Shown piece by piece: positions 17,458-26,006 of a stretch of DNA of 64,000 nucleotides. A program made the translations under genes and the position numbers. Under the pieces are notes generated by a model, which did not search any database, was not told the DNA's origin, and worked only from the letters and a program-made list of their open reading frames with translations. Source of the DNA: Bosea sp. F3-2 (GTDB lineage: Bacteria; Pseudomonadota; Alphaproteobacteria; Rhizobiales; Beijerinckiaceae). Numbering within the stretch: position 1 is the stretch's first letter; each line of letters starts with the position of its first letter. The DNA is taken from the NCBI RefSeq assembly GCF_008253865.1, contig NZ_CP042331.1, forward strand, positions 1,364,001-1,428,000. The letters are read 5' to 3'.

Positions 17458-18312
17458 GTGGCGGACCGGATGAAACTGATCACCTGGAACATCCAGTGGG
17501 CACGCGGCGTCGACGAGCGCGTCGATCCGCGCCGCATCATCGACCACGCCCGGCAGATGGCGGATTTCGACGTGCTCTGCCTGCAGGAGGTGGCCGCGAA
17601 CTTCGCCGATCTCGACGGCAACGACCGCACCGACCAGTTCGCCCTGTTCAGCGATTTGCTGCCAGGCTTCACCGCGATCGAGGCGATCGGCGTCGACGTT
17701 CCAGATGGTGCGGGCGGCCGCAAGCGTTTCGGCAACCTGCTGCTGTCGCGGCTGCCGGTCGCGCAGGCGCTGCGCCACCTCCTGCCCTGGGAGGCAGCGG
17801 CGACGCGCAACATGCCGCGCGTGCTGGTCGAGGCGATGGTCGAGACGCCCTTCGGTCCGATCCGGGTGATGACGACCCATCTGGAATATTCCTCGGCGAG
17901 CTTACGTGCCGCGCAGATCGAGGGCATCCGGCAAGCCCATCGCATGGCCGCAGCAAGACAGGCGACGCCGCGCGTGCCCGGCCCGCACACCTATGCGCCG
18001 ACGCCCAATTCCGCGAGCGCGATCCTGACGGGCGACTTCAACATGCGCCCGGACGATGCCGGGTTAGCGCAGCTGCTCGCGCCGTTCGAGGGCGATGTGC
18101 CGCCGATGGTCGATCTCTGGCCGGTGCTGCAGGGTGACGCGCCGCATCCGCCCTCGGCCTTCATCTGCGACCAGACCTATGGCCCGCCCGGCTGCCTCGA
18201 CTATGTGCTGGCGACGCCCGATCTCGCCACGCGGGCGCGATCCATCACCTACGACATTGAGACACACGCCTCGGACCACCAGCCGATCCTGGTCGAGTTC
18301 GACCTCGGATGA
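17458..18312 (+). CDS. Endonuclease/exonuclease/phosphatase (EEP) family hydrolase
   Basis: 284 aa, no signal peptide, so cytoplasmic. EEP-fold metal and catalytic motifs are in order: ITWNIQW near the start, LQEV (metal Glu), MTTHLEY, LTGDFNMRPDD, and C-terminal ASDHQPILVEF. The family covers Mg-dependent phosphodiesterases acting on nucleic acids, inositol phosphates or sphingomyelin-like lipids. The GTG at 17458 or the ATG at 17470 could both start it. It directly follows an importer of glycerophosphodiester type and overlaps an inositol-monophosphatase-like gene, so I infer cleavage of an imported phosphodiester, the role UgpQ plays in E. coli. Confidence 0.85.
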   Translation: MADRMKLITWNIQWARGVDERVDPRRIIDHARQMADFDVLCLQEVAANFADLDGNDRTDQFALFSDLLPGFTAIEAIGVDVPDGAGGRKRFGNLLLSRLPVAQALRHLLPWEAAATRNMPRVLVEAMVETPFGPIRVMTTHLEYSSASLRAAQIEGIRQAHRMAAARQATPRVPGPHTYAPTPNSASAILTGDFNMRPDDAGLAQLLAPFEGDVPPMVDLWPVLQGDAPHPPSAFICDQTYGPPGCLDYVLATPDLATRARSITYDIETHASDHQPILVEFDLG

Positions 18313-19133
18313 GCTTCACCCGGCAGGACCACGACCGGCTCGACGCCATCCTGAGCGAGGCGGCCCGTCGCGAGGTGATGCCCCGCTTCCGCCGCTTGGC
18401 CGAGGGCGACGTCCGGGCCAAGCAGGCGCCCGGCGATCTGGTGACGGAGGCCGACGAAGCGGCCGAGCGCTTCATCTGCGCCGAGCTGGCGAAGGCCTTT
18501 CCTGGCGCCGCCTTGATCGGCGAGGAAGCGGTGACGCGCGAGCCCGCCCTGCTCGGCAGGCTGGCTGAAGCCGACCTCGCCTTCGTCATTGATCCGATCG
18601 ACGGCACGCTCAACTACGCCAGTGACCTGTCACTCTTCGCGGTGATGGCGGCCGTCATCGTCAAGGGCGAGATCGTCGCCGCCGTGATCCATGACCCGAC
18701 GGCCGAGGACAGCGCCATGGCGCTGCGCGACGAAGGCGCCTGGCTCCGGCGTGCGGACGGCTTCAGCCGCGATCTGCGCGTCGCACCGGCCGTCGCGCCG
18801 GAGCTGATGAACGGCATGGCGAGCTGGCAATATTTCCCCGAGCCGCTGCGCAGCACGCTTCCCGGTCGCTTTCCGGCTTTCCTCGAAGTCGGCTCATTGC
18901 GCTGCTGCGGCCATGAATATCGACTGGCTGCGGCGGGACGCTGCCAGTTCCTGCTCTACGGCGCCCTCAACCCCTGGGACCACGCACCGGGCGTGCTGCT
19001 TTACAGCGAGGCCGGCGGCCATGCGCGGCTGCTCGACGGCCGCTGTTATTCCCCTGCCGAGCGCCCGGCCGGGCTGCTCTGCGCGCCAGACGCAGAAAGC
19101 TGGAAGGAAATCCGCGGGATTCTGCTCAATTGA
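18309..19133 (+). CDS. Inositol monophosphatase-family phosphatase
   Basis: 274 aa, full length. Metal-site motifs are complete: GDLVTEADEAAE (first Asp), GEEAV (Glu), DPIDGTLNYAS, and the C-terminal NPWDHAPGVLLYSEAGG. The family hydrolyses inositol-1-phosphate, histidinol phosphate, fructose-1,6-bisphosphate or PAP in a Mg-dependent way. The start overlaps the EEP gene stop (ATGA). As the last enzyme of the Ugp-like operon, it would remove the phosphate from the product of the preceding hydrolase, giving free polyol and phosphate. CysQ-like PAP phosphatase is a less likely alternative in this context. Confidence 0.88.
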   Translation: MSFTRQDHDRLDAILSEAARREVMPRFRRLAEGDVRAKQAPGDLVTEADEAAERFICAELAKAFPGAALIGEEAVTREPALLGRLAEADLAFVIDPIDGTLNYASDLSLFAVMAAVIVKGEIVAAVIHDPTAEDSAMALRDEGAWLRRADGFSRDLRVAPAVAPELMNGMASWQYFPEPLRSTLPGRFPAFLEVGSLRCCGHEYRLAAAGRCQFLLYGALNPWDHAPGVLLYSEAGGHARLLDGRCYSPAERPAGLLCAPDAESWKEIRGILLN

Positions 19134-19293
19134 CAAGCCGCCGCCGCATACCGCCAATCGCCGGCGTGGATCGGTCTCGCCAATGCCTCACTGCCACCGT
19201 GGTCGATGAAGCCTGGCACTTCACCGACGGACCGGAATAACGCTAGCTTGCCCTTCGAGCGGGCCGCCTGTCTCCAGTGAAAGCATCGCCACA

Positions 19294-20190
19294 TTGAATC
19301 TGAAATTCCTCGAAACCTTCGTCTGGGTTGCAAGGCTCCGGAATTTCTCACTCGCCGCGGAGAAGCTCTGCACGACGCAGGCGGCCGTCTCAAACCGCAT
19401 TGCGACGCTCGAGCGCGAACTGGGCGTGCGCCTGTTCGAGCGCGATCTCCGGACGGTGAGCCTGACGCCCCACGGCCAGCGAGCGCTTCCGCAGGCCGAG
19501 GCGATCATGCGGCAGGTCGCCGAGCTCGAACGCTCGGTCGCCGATACCGGCCAGATGCGCGGCACGGTGATGATCGGCGCGATCGACTCCATCGTCTACG
19601 CCTGGCTGCCGCGCCTGATCGAACGGGTGAAGGAGAGCTATCCGAATGTCGCCATCGACCTCAATGTCGATACCAGCCTGAATCTTGCCCGCCAGATTCA
19701 GGACGGCCAGATCGATCTCGGGCTCGTCATGGGGCCGGTGGTCGCCCCGCATATCCGCAATATCGAGCTCTGCGTCTTCGACTGCCTCTGGATCGGCTCA
19801 CCCAGGCTTGCCCTCAAATCCGGGCGGCTCGCCATCGCCGATCTCACCGACTACCCGATCTTCGCCTATTCGAAGGGCTCGCAGCCGCACCAGTCCGTGC
19901 TGCGAGCGATCGAGGTCGCGGGCGTCGACGCCGAGACGGTCCGGGTCTTCAACTCGAACTCGCTCGCCACCATCACCCGGCTGATCCGCGACGGCGTCGG
20001 CGTCGCGGTGCTCCCGCAAGTCGTGGTGCAGGAGTTCCTCGACAGTGGCGAGCTGCATGTGCTCGATGTCGAGGCAAAGCTGCCGGCGCTGCATTTTCAC
20101 GCCGTCTACAACGATAACCCCGGCAACGCGTTGCCGGCGCTCATCGCCGGCATGGCGGCTGAAGTCGCAGCGTCGACGCCCCGGCGCTAG
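19294..20190 (+). CDS. LysR-family transcriptional regulator
   Basis: 298 aa with a TTG start that puts LNLKFLETFVWVARLRNFSLAAEK at the normal N-terminal position; no ATG fits better. The helix-turn-helix is followed by RLFERDLRTVSLTPHG and a substrate-binding domain. The gene lies 160 bases after the phosphatase and 307 bases before the hydantoinase-type operon, all on the plus strand. It could control either unit; being last of one and immediately upstream of the other, its target is ambiguous. Its TAG stop merges with a palindromic repeat. Confidence 0.9.
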   Translation: MNLKFLETFVWVARLRNFSLAAEKLCTTQAAVSNRIATLERELGVRLFERDLRTVSLTPHGQRALPQAEAIMRQVAELERSVADTGQMRGTVMIGAIDSIVYAWLPRLIERVKESYPNVAIDLNVDTSLNLARQIQDGQIDLGLVMGPVVAPHIRNIELCVFDCLWIGSPRLALKSGRLAIADLTDYPIFAYSKGSQPHQSVLRAIEVAGVDAETVRVFNSNSLATITRLIRDGVGVAVLPQVVVQEFLDSGELHVLDVEAKLPALHFHAVYNDNPGNALPALIAGMAAEVAASTPRR

Positions 20191-20297
20191 AGCACGCGCC
20201 GAGCGAGCTGCCTCGCAGGCCGATCGGATCACGCGTTCTCTATCAAGAGTTTAGAGCCGGATCCTTTCAGGTTGATTCAACCGATCGGATCCGGTTC
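20188..20297. repeat. Palindromic repeat, family 1, copy C
   Basis: It begins at the LysR stop codon as TAGAGCACGCG (copy A begins TAGAGAACGCG), keeps ACGCGTTCTCT, then AGAGCCGGATCC (about 20253) paired imperfectly with GGATCCGGTTCC (to 20297) around GGTTGATTCAA. Both arms are more degraded than in copy A. It occupies the first part of the gap before the nitrilase-superfamily gene; the remainder to 20497 has no feature I can call except the ribosome site. Confidence 0.75.
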
Positions 20298-20497
20298 CAG
20301 GCGCCCGGCGACTGCCGCCAAAAGCGGCAGCGCCTGACCATGCGGCTGTCATAAGCAATTCTTGTCGAGCCGAACAAGAATTTCGCGTTTGCCGGCAGGG
20401 CACGGCTTTGGTCTCCTGCGGCCTGGCCGAAATGGAGCAGAATATCCGCCTCAAGGCGAACTCGCTCCCGATATCCTGGCCCGCAGGGAGGACGCCG

Positions 20498-21304
20498 GTG
20501 AAAGTCTCGCTCATCCAGATGAATTCGCAGGACGACAAGGCCGCGAACCTCAAGACCGCGCGCGCCATGATCGAGAAGGTCGTCGCCGAGGACAATCCGG
20601 ACCTGATCGTGCTGCCGGAATATTACGCCTTCCTCGACGGCAGCCCGGCCGCGATGCGCGAGAGCGCCGAGACCTTCCCGAATGGCGAGAGCTATCGCCT
20701 GATGTCCGGTCTCGCCGAGAAGCACGGCGTCACCATCCATGCCGGCAGCGTCGCCGAGCGCGACGGCGACGACTACTTCAATGCGACGGTCGTGTTCGGG
20801 CCGGACGGCAAGGAACTCGCGCGCTACCGCAAGATCCATCTCTTCGACGTCGATGCGCCCGGAGGCGTCAGTTACCGCGAATCCAACATGGTCTCGCGCG
20901 GCAAGGACATCGTCACCTACAAGGTCGGCGACACCACCGTGGGCTGTGCGATCTGCTACGACATCCGCTTCCCCGAACTCTTCCGCAAGCTGCGCGACGC
21001 CGGCGCCGACGTCATCGTCCTGCCGGCCGCCTTCACCCTGATGACCGGCAAGGACCATTGGGAACTGCTGGCGCGAGCGCGAGCCTGCGAGACGCAGACC
21101 TGGTTCCTCGCCACCGGCCAGACCGGGACGCATGCCCAGGGCAAGAACGCCTGCTACGGCCACTCGATGGTGATCAACCCCTGGGGCCACATCACCGCCC
21201 AGGCCTCGGACGGCGTCGGCACCACCAGTGGCAAGCTCGATTTCTCCTACACGGCCAAGGTCCGCGCCGCCGTGCCGGTCGCCAACCACCACGTCATCGC
21301 CTGA
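20498..21304 (+). CDS. Carbon-nitrogen hydrolase (nitrilase superfamily amidase)
   Basis: 268 aa. The catalytic triad is complete: Glu41 in LPEYYAF, Lys112 in RYRKIHLFD and Cys153 in GCAICYDIRFPEL. The GTG at 20498 is preferred because CAGGGAGG (20484-20491) sits at the right distance and the protein then starts at the first beta-strand (KVSLIQMNS). The family hydrolyses amides or carbamoyl groups; Nit/omega-amidase-like and N-carbamoyl-amino acid amidohydrolase are the nearest types by size. It leads a same-strand operon with hydantoinase subunits, which makes a carbamoyl-amino acid or amide intermediate plausible. Confidence 0.9.
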   Translation: MKVSLIQMNSQDDKAANLKTARAMIEKVVAEDNPDLIVLPEYYAFLDGSPAAMRESAETFPNGESYRLMSGLAEKHGVTIHAGSVAERDGDDYFNATVVFGPDGKELARYRKIHLFDVDAPGGVSYRESNMVSRGKDIVTYKVGDTTVGCAICYDIRFPELFRKLRDAGADVIVLPAAFTLMTGKDHWELLARARACETQTWFLATGQTGTHAQGKNACYGHSMVINPWGHITAQASDGVGTTSGKLDFSYTAKVRAAVPVANHHVIA

Positions 21305-21316
21305 ACGGGAGCCGCC

Positions 21317-21985
21317 ATGTTCATCGTCAACCCGATGCCGGAACAGATCTCCGGCGAGCTGGTCTCCCTGCTGCAGCAATGCGAGGTGGCTACCATCGGC
21401 CATGTGCTGCATTCCGGCTTCGTCGATCGCGACATCAAGGCCGTCCTGCCGACCAAGCGCATCGCCGGCACGGCCGTCACCATCCGCATCCCGCACGCGG
21501 ATTCGACCGCGCTGCACTACCTCACCAAGCTGGTGCGCCCCGGCGACATCGTCGTCATCGACCGCTGCGGCGACAGCAAGCATGCCTGCTGGGGCGGCGT
21601 CGTCACCCATGCGATGAAGAATGCGGGCGTCGCGGCGGGCGTCATCGACGGGCCGGCAACGGACTTCTCGGAGATCGTCAAGACCGACATGCCGATGTGG
21701 TGCCGCGGCCCCTCGCCGATCACGACCAAGATCCTCGGCACCGAGGGCGCGATCAACGTGCCGGTCAGCGTCGGTGGCCAGACGATCGAGCCGGGCGACG
21801 CGGTGCTTTGCGACGAGAGCGGCGTCGTCGTCCTCAAGGCCGCTACGGCCGAGACTTACGCTCGCAAGGCCATCGAGATGCAGCAGCAGGAACTCGTGCT
21901 GCTCGAACGCCTGCGCAAGGGCGAGAGACTACCCGACATCTCGGGCGCGACCGCGCTGGTGGAGGGCAAGCTCGCCAAGGCCTGA
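21317..21985 (+). CDS. RraA-family protein (HMG/CHA aldolase-like)
   Basis: 222 aa. It shows the RraA/HMG-aldolase fold motifs: TIGHVLHSGFVDRDIK near the N-terminus, PGDIVVIDRCGDSKHACWGGVVTHAMKNAG (of which VIDRCGDSKHACWGG carries the Arg/Asp metal-site residues) and EPGDAVLCDESGVVVL near the end. Family members are either RNase E inhibitors or divalent-metal aldolases/decarboxylases for 4-hydroxy-2-oxo acids. In a catabolic operon the enzyme role is more likely. It starts 12 bases after the amidase stop. Confidence 0.85.
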   Translation: MFIVNPMPEQISGELVSLLQQCEVATIGHVLHSGFVDRDIKAVLPTKRIAGTAVTIRIPHADSTALHYLTKLVRPGDIVVIDRCGDSKHACWGGVVTHAMKNAGVAAGVIDGPATDFSEIVKTDMPMWCRGPSPITTKILGTEGAINVPVSVGGQTIEPGDAVLCDESGVVVLKAATAETYARKAIEMQQQELVLLERLRKGERLPDISGATALVEGKLAKA

Positions 21986-22027
21986 GCCTTGCACCGGATT
22001 CAGCACATGAGCGACCAAAGCTGACGA

Positions 22028-22047
22028 CGGGCGGCACAGACCGCCCG
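22028..22047 (+). other. Intercistronic hairpin before the binding-protein gene
   Basis: CGGGCGG (22028-22034) and CCGCCCG (22041-22047) pair around CACAGA. There is no T-run, so it is not a Rho-independent terminator. It sits 28 bases before the binding-protein start and could protect the 5' end of a processed transcript. Confidence 0.4.
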
Positions 22048-22074
22048 CACAACCACAACAGAGGGGATCATCGC

Positions 22075-23121
22075 ATGAATCTATCGACCAAACTCGCCAT
22101 CGCAGTCGTCCTCGCCGGAGGCGTCTCCTCCCAGGCGCTCGCGCAACAGCAGACCGTGACGGTCATGGCTTATTCCGGCCTCTTCCAGGAGCGCTACACC
22201 AAGGCGGTCGTCGAGCCGTTCATGAAGGCCAATCCCGGCATCAAGGTCGAATATTTCCCGATGCCGAACTCGGCCCAGATGCTCGGCACGCTGCGCGCCC
22301 AGAAGGCCGCGCCGCAGGCCGACGTCGTCATCATGGACGTCTCCGTCTCCAAAGCCGCGACCGACGAGAAACTGCTCACCACGATCGACGAGACGGTCTC
22401 CAAAAATGTGGCCGATCTCTATCCGAACGCCCGCATCGCCGATGTCGACGGCGTCGCCGTGACCTTCGACAACCTCGTCATGCTCTACAACAGCGAGGTG
22501 GTGAAGGAGGCGCCGAAGAGCTGGATGGACCTCGCCAAGCCCGAGCTCAAGGGCAAGGTTGCGATCCCCGGCATGCCCGATATCCAGGGCCTCTCGCTGG
22601 TCCTGATCATGGACAAGGCGCGCGGCGGCACGGACTATCTCAAGAGCGTCGACAAGGGCATCGCCGCGCTCGGCGAGATCGCGCCCAATGTCCAGACCTG
22701 GGAGCCCAAGCCGGAAGTCTACCCGGTGATCATCTCCGGCCAGGCCGTCGCCGGCGCCGGCTGGAACGCCCGCGCGCAGGTCAACGCCGACGCCTCGGGC
22801 GGCAAGCTCAAGGCGATCCTGCCGCAGGAAGGCAGCGTCTTCCAGATCAACACGATCAACTACGTCGCCAATGGCCCGGGCAAGGACGCCGGCGCCAAGT
22901 TCATCGACTACGCGCTCTCGCCGGAGGCCCAGAAGGCCTTCACGGAGAGCATGTTCTACGCGCCGACGAACGCCAAGGCGCAGATCTCGGACGCGGCAAT
23001 AGCCCGCACCGCCGTCAAGTCGATGGACAAGGTCATCCCGGTCGACTGGATCGCGCTCGCCAAGGTGCGCGAGCCGATCATGGAACAGTGGCGCCGCAAG
23101 GTGATCCCGCTGAGCCGCTGA
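22075..23121 (+). CDS. ABC importer substrate-binding protein, PotD/PotF type
   Basis: 348 aa with a Sec signal peptide (MNLSTKLAIAVVLAGG, cleavage near ALA-Q). The mature part is a type-2 periplasmic binding protein: VTVMAYSGLFQERYTKAVVEPF, VVIMDVSVSKAA, VAVTFDNLVMLYN, SWMDLAKPELKGKVAIPG. The layout fits the polyamine/opine/iron-like group. GAGGGGAT gives a strong ribosome site. It is followed by its ATPase and two permeases. Acidic residues typical for polyamine binding cannot be assigned by eye, so the ligand remains open; the catabolic genes suggest a nitrogen compound. Confidence 0.9.
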   Translation: MNLSTKLAIAVVLAGGVSSQALAQQQTVTVMAYSGLFQERYTKAVVEPFMKANPGIKVEYFPMPNSAQMLGTLRAQKAAPQADVVIMDVSVSKAATDEKLLTTIDETVSKNVADLYPNARIADVDGVAVTFDNLVMLYNSEVVKEAPKSWMDLAKPELKGKVAIPGMPDIQGLSLVLIMDKARGGTDYLKSVDKGIAALGEIAPNVQTWEPKPEVYPVIISGQAVAGAGWNARAQVNADASGGKLKAILPQEGSVFQINTINYVANGPGKDAGAKFIDYALSPEAQKAFTESMFYAPTNAKAQISDAAIARTAVKSMDKVIPVDWIALAKVREPIMEQWRRKVIPLSR

Positions 23122-23133
23122 GGACGCGCGATC

Positions 23134-24201
23134 ATGACCGACCAGAGCAAGGCATCGGGCCAGGGCTTTCTCTCGATCCGCGGGCTGACCAAGCGCTATG
23201 CCGGGTTCACGGCGGTCGACAACTTCGATCTCGAAGTGCCCAAGGGCGAGCTCGTCGCCTTCCTCGGCCCTTCCGGCTGCGGCAAGACGACCTCGCTCAG
23301 GATGATAGCCGGCCTCGTGCCGGCGACCTCCGGCCGCATCCACGTCGGCGGGCAGGACCTCACCACCGTCGAGACGCATCGCCGCGACATGGGGCTCGTC
23401 TTCCAGAGCTATGCGCTCTTCCCGCATATGAGCATTGCGAAGAACGTCGCCTTCGGCCTGGAAATGCGAAAGGTCCCGCGGGACGAGATCGCGCGCCGTG
23501 TCAAGGAGGCGATCGCGCTCGTCCATCTGACCGGCAAGGAAGAGCACAGGCCGGCGCAGCTCTCCGGTGGCCAGCAGCAGCGCGTGGCGCTGGCTCGCGC
23601 GCTGGTGATCCGGCCCTCGATCCTGCTGCTCGACGAGCCGCTCTCCAATCTCGACGCCAAGCTGCGCGACGAGATGCGCAACGAGATCCGCGACATCCAG
23701 AAGCGCCTCGGCATCACCGCGATCTTCGTGACCCATGACCAGGGCGAGGCGCTGACCATGTGCGACAAGGTGGTGGTGATGAATCAAGGCCGGCTCGAGC
23801 AGGTCGGCACCCCGGTCGACCTCTATGAACGGCCGAAAACCGCCTTCGTCGCGAGCTTCGTCGGCCGCACCAACCGGCTGAAGGCTGTTGCAAAGGACGG
23901 AACTGCGGAGTTCGCCGGCCAGCAGATCGCCGCCCCCCCCACCCTGTCCGGGCCGGTCGAGGTCATGATCCGGCCGCACCGCGTCTCGCTCTCGCCGGCG
24001 GCTGATGGTCAGGGCATGTCCGGCACGATCTCGCGCGCGATCTTCGCCGGCGACGTCCTGCAATATGACGTCGACGTCGCCGGGCAGGTCGTCTCGGTCG
24101 AACTCGCCACGCGTGGCGGGGAAACCGTGCTCGCCCCCGGCACGCCGGTCAGCCTGTCATGGCGCCCGCAGGACATTTTCGTCTACGGGGCGGCAGCATG
24201 A
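23134..24201 (+). CDS. ABC importer ATPase, PotA type
   Basis: 355 aa. Walker A GPSGCGKTT, VFQSYALFPHMS, signature LSGGQQQR, Walker B ILLLDEPLSNLD and the VTHDQGEAL switch are intact, with a C-terminal TOBE domain (VEVMIRPHRVSL). It starts 12 bases after the binding-protein gene and its TGA overlaps the next permease ATG. It drives the PotB/PotC-like permeases encoded directly downstream. Confidence 0.94.
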   Translation: MTDQSKASGQGFLSIRGLTKRYAGFTAVDNFDLEVPKGELVAFLGPSGCGKTTSLRMIAGLVPATSGRIHVGGQDLTTVETHRRDMGLVFQSYALFPHMSIAKNVAFGLEMRKVPRDEIARRVKEAIALVHLTGKEEHRPAQLSGGQQQRVALARALVIRPSILLLDEPLSNLDAKLRDEMRNEIRDIQKRLGITAIFVTHDQGEALTMCDKVVVMNQGRLEQVGTPVDLYERPKTAFVASFVGRTNRLKAVAKDGTAEFAGQQIAAPPTLSGPVEVMIRPHRVSLSPAADGQGMSGTISRAIFAGDVLQYDVDVAGQVVSVELATRGGETVLAPGTPVSLSWRPQDIFVYGAAA

Positions 24202-25082
24202 GCACGGCAGCGGCCATTGCGGCTCCGGTGCAGGCCTCCCCCGCGCGCAGCAGCGGGCTCGGCCTCGTGGTCGCGCTGCTTGCGCCGATCGCGCTGGTCA
24301 ATGCCGTCGGCTTCCTCACACCGGTCATCAACCTCGCGCGGATGTCCTTCTACGAGGTCGAGCCAAGCGGCGCGATGCGCGAGGTCTATACGCTGGCGAC
24401 CTGGGCCAAGATGGTCACGGACAGCTTCTATGCCGAGCTGATCGTCAACAGCATCACGGCGAGCCTCGGCATCACGCTGCTGACACTCATCTGCTCCTAC
24501 CCGATCGCGCTCTATCTGCATCGTTCGAGCGGCAGCTGGAAGACCATTCTGCTGGTGCTGGTGATCTCGCCGCTGCTGACCTCGGCGGTGGTGCGCACCT
24601 ATGGCTGGATCGCGATCCTCTCCGACAACGGCCTCGTCAACAATGCGCTGGCGGCGCTTGGCCTCGCACCCCAGCGGCTGATGTTCAACCTCACCGGCGT
24701 CACCATCGGCCTCACCGAGATCCTGATGCCCTATATGATCCTGGCGCTGCTTGCCGGCTTCGGCCGGCTCGACCCGCGCGTCGAGGAGGCAGCCTCCACC
24801 CTCGGCGCGCCGCCCTTCACCATCTTCCGCCGCATCATCCTGCCGCTGACCCTGCCCGGCATCGCGCTCGGCTGCCTGCTCTGCTTCGTGCTCGCGGTGT
24901 CGTCCTTCATCACGCCGAAGCTGCTCGGCGGCGGGCGCGTCTTCCTGCTCGCCACCGAGATCTACGATCAGGCGATCGTGACGCTGAACTGGCCGCTCGC
25001 CTCGACGCTCTCGATCCTCATCCTGATCATCTTCGGCGGCGCGCTCGTGCTTTACACCCGCGCGCTGCGCGCGATCCTGTGA
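24198..25082 (+). CDS. ABC importer permease, PotB type
   Basis: 294 aa, six membrane segments, with the EAA loop RVEEAASTLGAPPFTIFRRI. The ATG at 24198 overlaps the ATPase stop (ATGA); the frame remains open upstream but that part lies inside the ATPase gene. Hydrophobic start VVALLAPIALVNAVGF and the YGWIAILSDNGLVN loop match PotB/HisM-like polyamine permeases. Confidence 0.92.
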   Translation: MSTAAAIAAPVQASPARSSGLGLVVALLAPIALVNAVGFLTPVINLARMSFYEVEPSGAMREVYTLATWAKMVTDSFYAELIVNSITASLGITLLTLICSYPIALYLHRSSGSWKTILLVLVISPLLTSAVVRTYGWIAILSDNGLVNNALAALGLAPQRLMFNLTGVTIGLTEILMPYMILALLAGFGRLDPRVEEAASTLGAPPFTIFRRIILPLTLPGIALGCLLCFVLAVSSFITPKLLGGGRVFLLATEIYDQAIVTLNWPLASTLSILILIIFGGALVLYTRALRAIL

Positions 25083-25094
25083 GGGAGGCCAGCC

Positions 25095-25889
25095 ATGGAT
25101 GAACGCCCAGTCTCGCTCACCCTGAAGCTGCTCGCGGCCGCGATGTTCGTCTTCCTGCTGGCGCCACTCATCGTCGTCGTGCCGATCTCCTTCTCCGGCG
25201 ACGCCTATATGACGTTTCCGCCGACGAGCTGGAGCCTCAAGTGGTATCCCGCGATCTTCACGGACGGCAAGATGACGGCCGCCTTCTGGACGAGCCTCGT
25301 CCTCGCCGCCGTCGTCACCGCCTTGAGCCTCGCCATCGCGCTCCCGGCGGCCTATGCGCTGGTCAGGCTGAAGCCAAACGGCGCGGAAGCACTTTCGAGC
25401 CTGTTCACCGCGCCGCTCCTGCTGCCGACCATCGTGCTCGGTCTCGCCATCCTGATCGTCTTCGCCAGACTCGGCCTGCTCGCCACCTTCCCCGGCCTCG
25501 TCGCCGCGCATTTGGTGGTGACGCTCCCCTATGCGCTACGCGTGCTGGCGACGGCGCTCGCCACCCTGCCGATCGCGGTCGAGGAAGCAGCCTCCACGCT
25601 CGGCGCCTCGCCCTTCACCGTCTTCCGCCGCATCACCCTGCCAATGATGAAGTCCGGGCTGATCGGCACGACGGCGCTTTGCTTCCTCGTCTCCTTCGAC
25701 GAGGTCGTGCTCTCGCTCTTCATGACCGGCCCGCGCATCTCGACGCTGCCGGTCGCGATGTATCACCATGTCGAGCAGCAGGCGGACCCGCTCGTTGCGG
25801 CGCTCTCCGTGCTGCTCGTCGTCCTCACCCTTCTCATCGTGCTCGTGGTCGACCGCAGCTCCGGCCTCGCCAGGACCTTCGTAAAATGA
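25095..25889 (+). CDS. ABC importer permease, PotC type
   Basis: 264 aa, six membrane segments. The N-terminal helix is followed by SFSGDAYMTFPPTSWSLKWY, a PotC hallmark region, and the EAA loop is VEEAASTLGASPFTVFRRI. SFDEVVLSLFMTGPRISTLP near the C-terminus is also typical. It completes the importer and precedes the hydantoinase genes by about 117 bases on the same strand. Confidence 0.93.
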   Translation: MDERPVSLTLKLLAAAMFVFLLAPLIVVVPISFSGDAYMTFPPTSWSLKWYPAIFTDGKMTAAFWTSLVLAAVVTALSLAIALPAAYALVRLKPNGAEALSSLFTAPLLLPTIVLGLAILIVFARLGLLATFPGLVAAHLVVTLPYALRVLATALATLPIAVEEAASTLGASPFTVFRRITLPMMKSGLIGTTALCFLVSFDEVVLSLFMTGPRISTLPVAMYHHVEQQADPLVAALSVLLVVLTLLIVLVVDRSSGLARTFVK

Positions 25890-26006
25890 CGCCCATGCCT
25901 TTGTCTGCGACCGCCTGAAGCGCGCGCCAGCTCGAACGAACGCCAGCCCCCCGATCAACCTGCCCCGCTCGCACCGCCGCGAGTGGGAACCCTGGAGCTT
26001 TGCCCC

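Noticed and set aside
20362..22074. A 571-codon in-frame extension upstream of the 22075-23121 binding protein
   Set aside because: It runs out of frame through the amidase and RraA genes and is highly Arg/Gly-rich; a signal peptide and strong ribosome site fix the real start at 22075.
22081..24063. 660-codon minus-strand open frame
   Set aside because: Lies opposite the binding protein and ATPase genes; low-complexity Asp/Arg/Leu composition typical of antisense frames.
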